Below are positions 62,298-64,000 of a DNA stretch of 64,000 bases, piece after piece. The position numbers and the translations under genes are program-made. A model generated the notes under the pieces. The model made no database searches, was not told the DNA's origin, and saw nothing but the letters and a program-made list of their open reading frames with translations. Origin of the DNA: Proteromonas lacertae (taxonomy: Eukaryota; Sar; Bigyra; Opalinata; Proteromonadidae); NCBI GenBank assembly GCA_002245135.1, contig NGBS01000876.1, positions 124,001 to 188,000 of the forward strand, written 5' to 3'. Each line of letters starts with the position of its first letter. Positions within the stretch are counted from its first letter, which is position 1.

Positions 62298-64000
62298 GAA
62301 TTCTTTAGATAATTCATTTCTTTTCTTCTTCTGATATTCCATCTAATTTTATTGTCTGAACTGATGAAAATGTTTTTAGAAATGATTTTAACTCTGAATT
62401 TATCTATATTTTCTTTTACTGTCATTGACAATTTAACATATCTATAAAATACTTCATTGTTTTCTTTCATCAATCTCAACCCTTCTTCATTTAATTCATT
62501 TCCTGATATATCCACATAACTTAACCTTCCATACTTTTTTATACTTTTTATTAACATTTTTAATCCTTTCTCACTCATTCCAACATCTATTCATAACATA
62601 ATATCATATTATATTCATAAAATACTTGAAAGATTTAGTGAATTATTATTAGCAAATTTATCAAAATATTTACATATTATCTCTATTCCTTCATCTCCAA
62701 TTGGATTGCCATATATTGAAATATATTCTGCTGTTTTAGGCAAAAGACTCTATTAATTCTTTCAATCCTTTTGAAGTAATTTGATTATTGGATAAAAAAA
62801 CTTTCCAATAATTAATCTTCTTTATTAATGGAATAAGAGAATCATTCAAATTCAAATCTATTTCATAACATATTTATATTATATACTTGATAAATCACAT
62901 GAATATCCTTTCTTAACACAATAATTCAAATAATATTTCACTTCTTCATTTGTCCATGTTGAATTTTTCATTTCTATAAATGGATATTCTTCTTTTTTTA
63001 ATGATTTTGAACAAATTGATTTTAATGCTTTCATTTTGATATTACTTTCCTTTTAGATCTATTATTTTACATCTTTCTATTGAATCTAATGCATTTGTTA
63101 ATAATATCACACTCTTCATCATCAATTGAGATATTATTCAACTCAATGTTGTATATATAACAATCCATCCTTTAACATATTTAAATGGTTTAGTAATATC
63201 TTAAATCCATTATTACCAATTGGATTATCTAAAAATACACTATGAAAAAATACTATAAATTCTCATCTTATTAAAGCTTCTCTTATTTTTTATCAAATAT
63301 TCCATTCCTTCTGAATCAATATTATTATCATATTAAATAAAGTGTATCAAAATTCTTCTGGATATTCTTTAAACCATTAACCAAATATTTCAATCCAACT
63401 GAAGATAATCCCATTCCTATAACATAATAAATGATAATAGCTAATAGCTAGAACAATCAATATAATCTCTGCAATCACACCTACATATTAACAAATGTAT
63501 ATGTGGAGATAATATTCTCATTCCTTCATCTCCTATTTCATTTCCTTTTACACTAAGACGTGTAAGTCTTGTAAAAATAAAACATATTGTTCATTAATAC
63601 TTCCACACTTTTGTCTGTAAGTTTATTATCTAATCAATAGAAAAGCATCAAATTATACTATCCTAAATTTAGATAGTTGTATCTCTCTAAGTTCATTTAA
63701 TCTAAATGAAATGAATGATGAGAAAAAAATCATCATCAATATCTAAATCGCTAAGATGCAATCCATTACTATATCTGATGAATTTCATCAATTCAGGAAT
63801 GTCTTTATCTATCAGTAATTCTTTATTTCTTTTAATATCAAAATCAAAATCAACTTTTGAAATAGGAAATTTAGAGAATATGGCTTTCAATCCTTTTGAA
63901 TAAATTTTATTATTATTTCTAATATCTATTCTTTTAAGATTTGGATATTTATATAATTCTTTTGATAATAATATCATTGATTCATCATTCAATCTCATTT
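62298..64000 (-). pseudogene. Decayed second copy of pseudokinase-LRR gene A (3' half, cut by window edge)
   Basis: Closely matches 17163 to about 18850 in the same orientation, including intron positions (NELNEEGLRLMKEN, then SWTNEE and MRLNDESMILLSKELYKYPN). Compared with gene A it carries several one-base changes in length: an extra A near 62400 (CTGAATTTATC against CTGATTTATC), an extra G near 62747 and an extra C near 63050. Some LRR exons also have stops or altered splice sites. I read it as a recent segmental duplicate that is decaying; error-prone sequence is the alternative. Confidence 0.75.

Noticed and set aside
1-64000. tRNA, rRNA or CRISPR features
   Set aside because: No cloverleaf with a GTTCRA-type loop, no rRNA-like GC-rich block and no spaced direct repeats were seen.

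Overview
This 64-kb window is nuclear DNA from an AT-rich unicellular eukaryote. The genes are split by many very short spliceosomal introns, mostly 25-50 nt, that begin GTAT and end ATAG. They use the standard stop codons and encode eukaryote-only proteins: ALG11, uL14/RPL23, MRTO4, a mitochondrial acyl carrier protein, LITAF, a PARP, an SMPD4-like sphingomyelinase and a class C GPCR. The mitochondrial ACP implies a mitochondrion-related organelle with lipoate/Fe-S-type functions. I cannot name the organism. Asn/Glu/Lys-rich low-complexity proteins, LRR proteins and EGF proteins fit an amoeboid protist or an early-branching fungus-like lineage.

Layout: 1-8.6 kb holds the 3' end of an Ariadne-type ubiquitin ligase, ALG11, an orphan membrane protein, a broken protein-kinase fragment and a long orphan multi-exon gene. 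8.7-16.9 kb holds a pseudokinase-LRR gene, a secreted EGF-repeat protein and a secreted CE4 polysaccharide deacetylase carrying about 18 cysteine-rich repeats. 17-24.4 kb (minus strand) holds a second pseudokinase-LRR gene, an SMPD4-like gene and an IAH1-like SGNH esterase. 24.4-31.3 kb (plus) holds a PARP6/8-like ADP-ribosyltransferase, ribosomal protein uL14 and a third pseudokinase-LRR gene. 31.3-39 kb (minus) holds a fourth pseudokinase-LRR gene, a short divergent Hsp70, a LicD/fukutin-like protein and a DUF167 protein. 39-44.8 kb holds a large Fn3/WW-like scaffold. 45-47.3 kb is a gene graveyard with a 331-bp near-perfect inverted repeat of kinase relics and a deubiquitinase relic. 47.4-49.8 kb holds MRTO4, a LITAF-domain protein and mitochondrial ACP. 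50.2-62.0 kb is one giant receptor. 62.3-64 kb is a decayed copy of the 17-20 kb pseudokinase-LRR gene, cut by the window edge.

The standout is the 50.2-62.0 kb gene: a signal peptide, nine tandem Venus-flytrap domains of the bacterial UrtA/AmiC type at a period of about 385 residues, then one GABA-B-like seven-helix domain, about 3,820 residues in all. The second theme is a local family of LRR proteins with catalytically dead kinase domains: four genes, one degraded copy and further relics. Single-base frame breaks recur through the window, nearly all in the sense of one extra base. They complicate the gene models and are discussed as either uncorrected insertion errors or real frameshifts.
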